In this document: positions 5,421-5,613 of the stretch, in pieces
Position numbering within the stretch: the first letter of the stretch is position 1
How the letters are laid out: each line of letters begins with the position of its first letter
Translations under genes and position numbers: made by a program
NCBI GenBank assembly: GCA_018902765.1
Contig: JAHIQC010000250.1
Location: 1 to 5,613, forward strand
Direction: 5' to 3'
DNA length: 5,613 nucleotides
From: Actinomycetota bacterium
GTDB taxonomy: Bacteria; Actinomycetota; Coriobacteriia; Anaerosomatales; JAHIQC01
The notes under the pieces: generated by a model
Databases searched by the model: none
What the model saw: only the letters and a program-made list of their open reading frames with translations
Told to the model about the DNA's origin: nothing

Positions 5421-5427
5421 CCTCCTT
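5421..5427 (-). promoter_or_regulatory. Strong ribosome binding site of the 47-aa membrane gene
   Basis: The minus strand reads AAGGAGG, a near-perfect match to the anti-Shine-Dalgarno sequence, eight bases before the ATG at 5412. It is the strongest ribosome site in the window and distinguishes this short gene from overlapping frames. Confidence 0.8.
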
Positions 5428-5486
5428 GAGTCATGAATGTGGTTCGCAGACGCATAGGCGTTCAATACCCGCTGCGCCTGGTCCCG

Positions 5487-5612
5487 CTACGTCCCGCCTC
5501 CCTCACGCCGCCGAACCTGTGAGGCCAATGTGATGATCCGGTCTGCCGTTTCTGGCGACATGGAATACTTGAATACCCCTGCGTCAACAAACTGCCTGGC
5601 CTCGAATGGCCA
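5487..5612 (-). CDS. Possible C-terminal fragment of an unrecognised protein
   Basis: On the minus strand, a frame open from the window edge ends at a TAG (5487-5489) after 41 residues: WPFEARQFVDAGVFKYSMSP (1-20), then ETADRIITLASQVRRREGGG (21-40) and a final T. The composition is protein-like: a helix-forming ETADRIITLASQVRR stretch, a polar Gly-rich end, and about two thirds G/C at third codon positions. The competing minus-strand frame is richer in Ser/Arg/Gly and less protein-like. The family was not recognised, and the rest of the gene lies beyond the window. If real, it precedes the 47-aa membrane gene by about 74 bp on the same strand. Confidence 0.4.
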   Translation of the reverse strand, partial: WPFEARQFVDAGVFKYSMSPETADRIITLASQVRRREGGGT

Positions 5613-5613
5613 G

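Noticed and set aside
5258..5455. 65-aa minus-strand open frame
   Set aside because: It overlaps the 47-aa membrane gene in another frame. Its product is Arg-rich and irregular, while the alternative frame has a near-perfect ribosome site and a membrane-protein pattern.
5102..5533. 143-aa plus-strand open frame
   Set aside because: Antisense to the YggT N-terminus and the 47-aa membrane gene. It is rich in Pro/Ser/Arg/Thr and carries no domain pattern.
1..5613. CRISPR array, tRNA/rRNA genes, insertion sequence or phage remnants
   Set aside because: No regularly spaced repeats, cloverleaf or CCA-ended structures, transposase motifs or terminal inverted repeats were found on reading both strands.

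Overview
The window is 5,613 bases of moderately GC-rich, gene-dense bacterial DNA. The best guess for the source is an anaerobic actinobacterium of the Coriobacteriia type. This rests on base composition, on frequent GTC/CTC/GAG/AAG codons, and on the mix of an oxygen-sensitive iron-sulfur reductase, a YggT protein and an Lmo0937-type mini-membrane protein. It is an inference, because there is no marker gene here to fix the lineage. No rRNA, tRNA, CRISPR array or mobile element was seen.

Layout, left to right. Bases 1-339 (+) are the C-terminal end of an ABC-F (Uup-like) ATPase. Facing it is a class I SAM-dependent methyltransferase of the RlmI/RlmK-like group (374-1237, -). An intergenic region of about 209 bp (1238-1446) holds repeated motifs and a candidate promoter. 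It leads into a two-gene operon (1447-3505, +) encoding a double-cubane-cluster protein (DCCP, related to 2-hydroxyacyl-CoA dehydratases and to E. coli YjiM) and its ATPase activator/reductase (DCCP-R, related to HgdC and YjiL). Converging on the operon is a 68-aa molbindin (Mop/TOBE domain, 3523-3729, -). The two stop codons lie inside one long hairpin that could terminate both transcripts. Divergent from the molbindin is a sugar-phosphate isomerase/epimerase-like TIM-barrel protein (start chosen at 3887, ends 4714, +). It ends against a YggT-family membrane protein (4779-5186, -), with GC-rich hairpins between the two stops. Upstream of yggT on the same strand is a 47-aa Lmo0937-family membrane protein (5269-5412, -) with a near-perfect Shine-Dalgarno sequence. 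The right edge probably carries the C-terminus of another minus-strand gene (5487-5612).

How the genes fit together. The central functional unit is the DCCP/DCCP-R pair. By family knowledge, DCCP-R hydrolyses ATP to push low-potential electrons from its [4Fe-4S] cluster onto a double-cubane [8Fe-9S] cluster in DCCP, which can reduce small, hard-to-reduce molecules. The physiological substrate of this family is not established. The adjacent molbindin suggests metal-oxyanion homeostasis nearby but is transcribed separately, so a functional link is only a suggestion. The other genes look like unrelated housekeeping or envelope genes.
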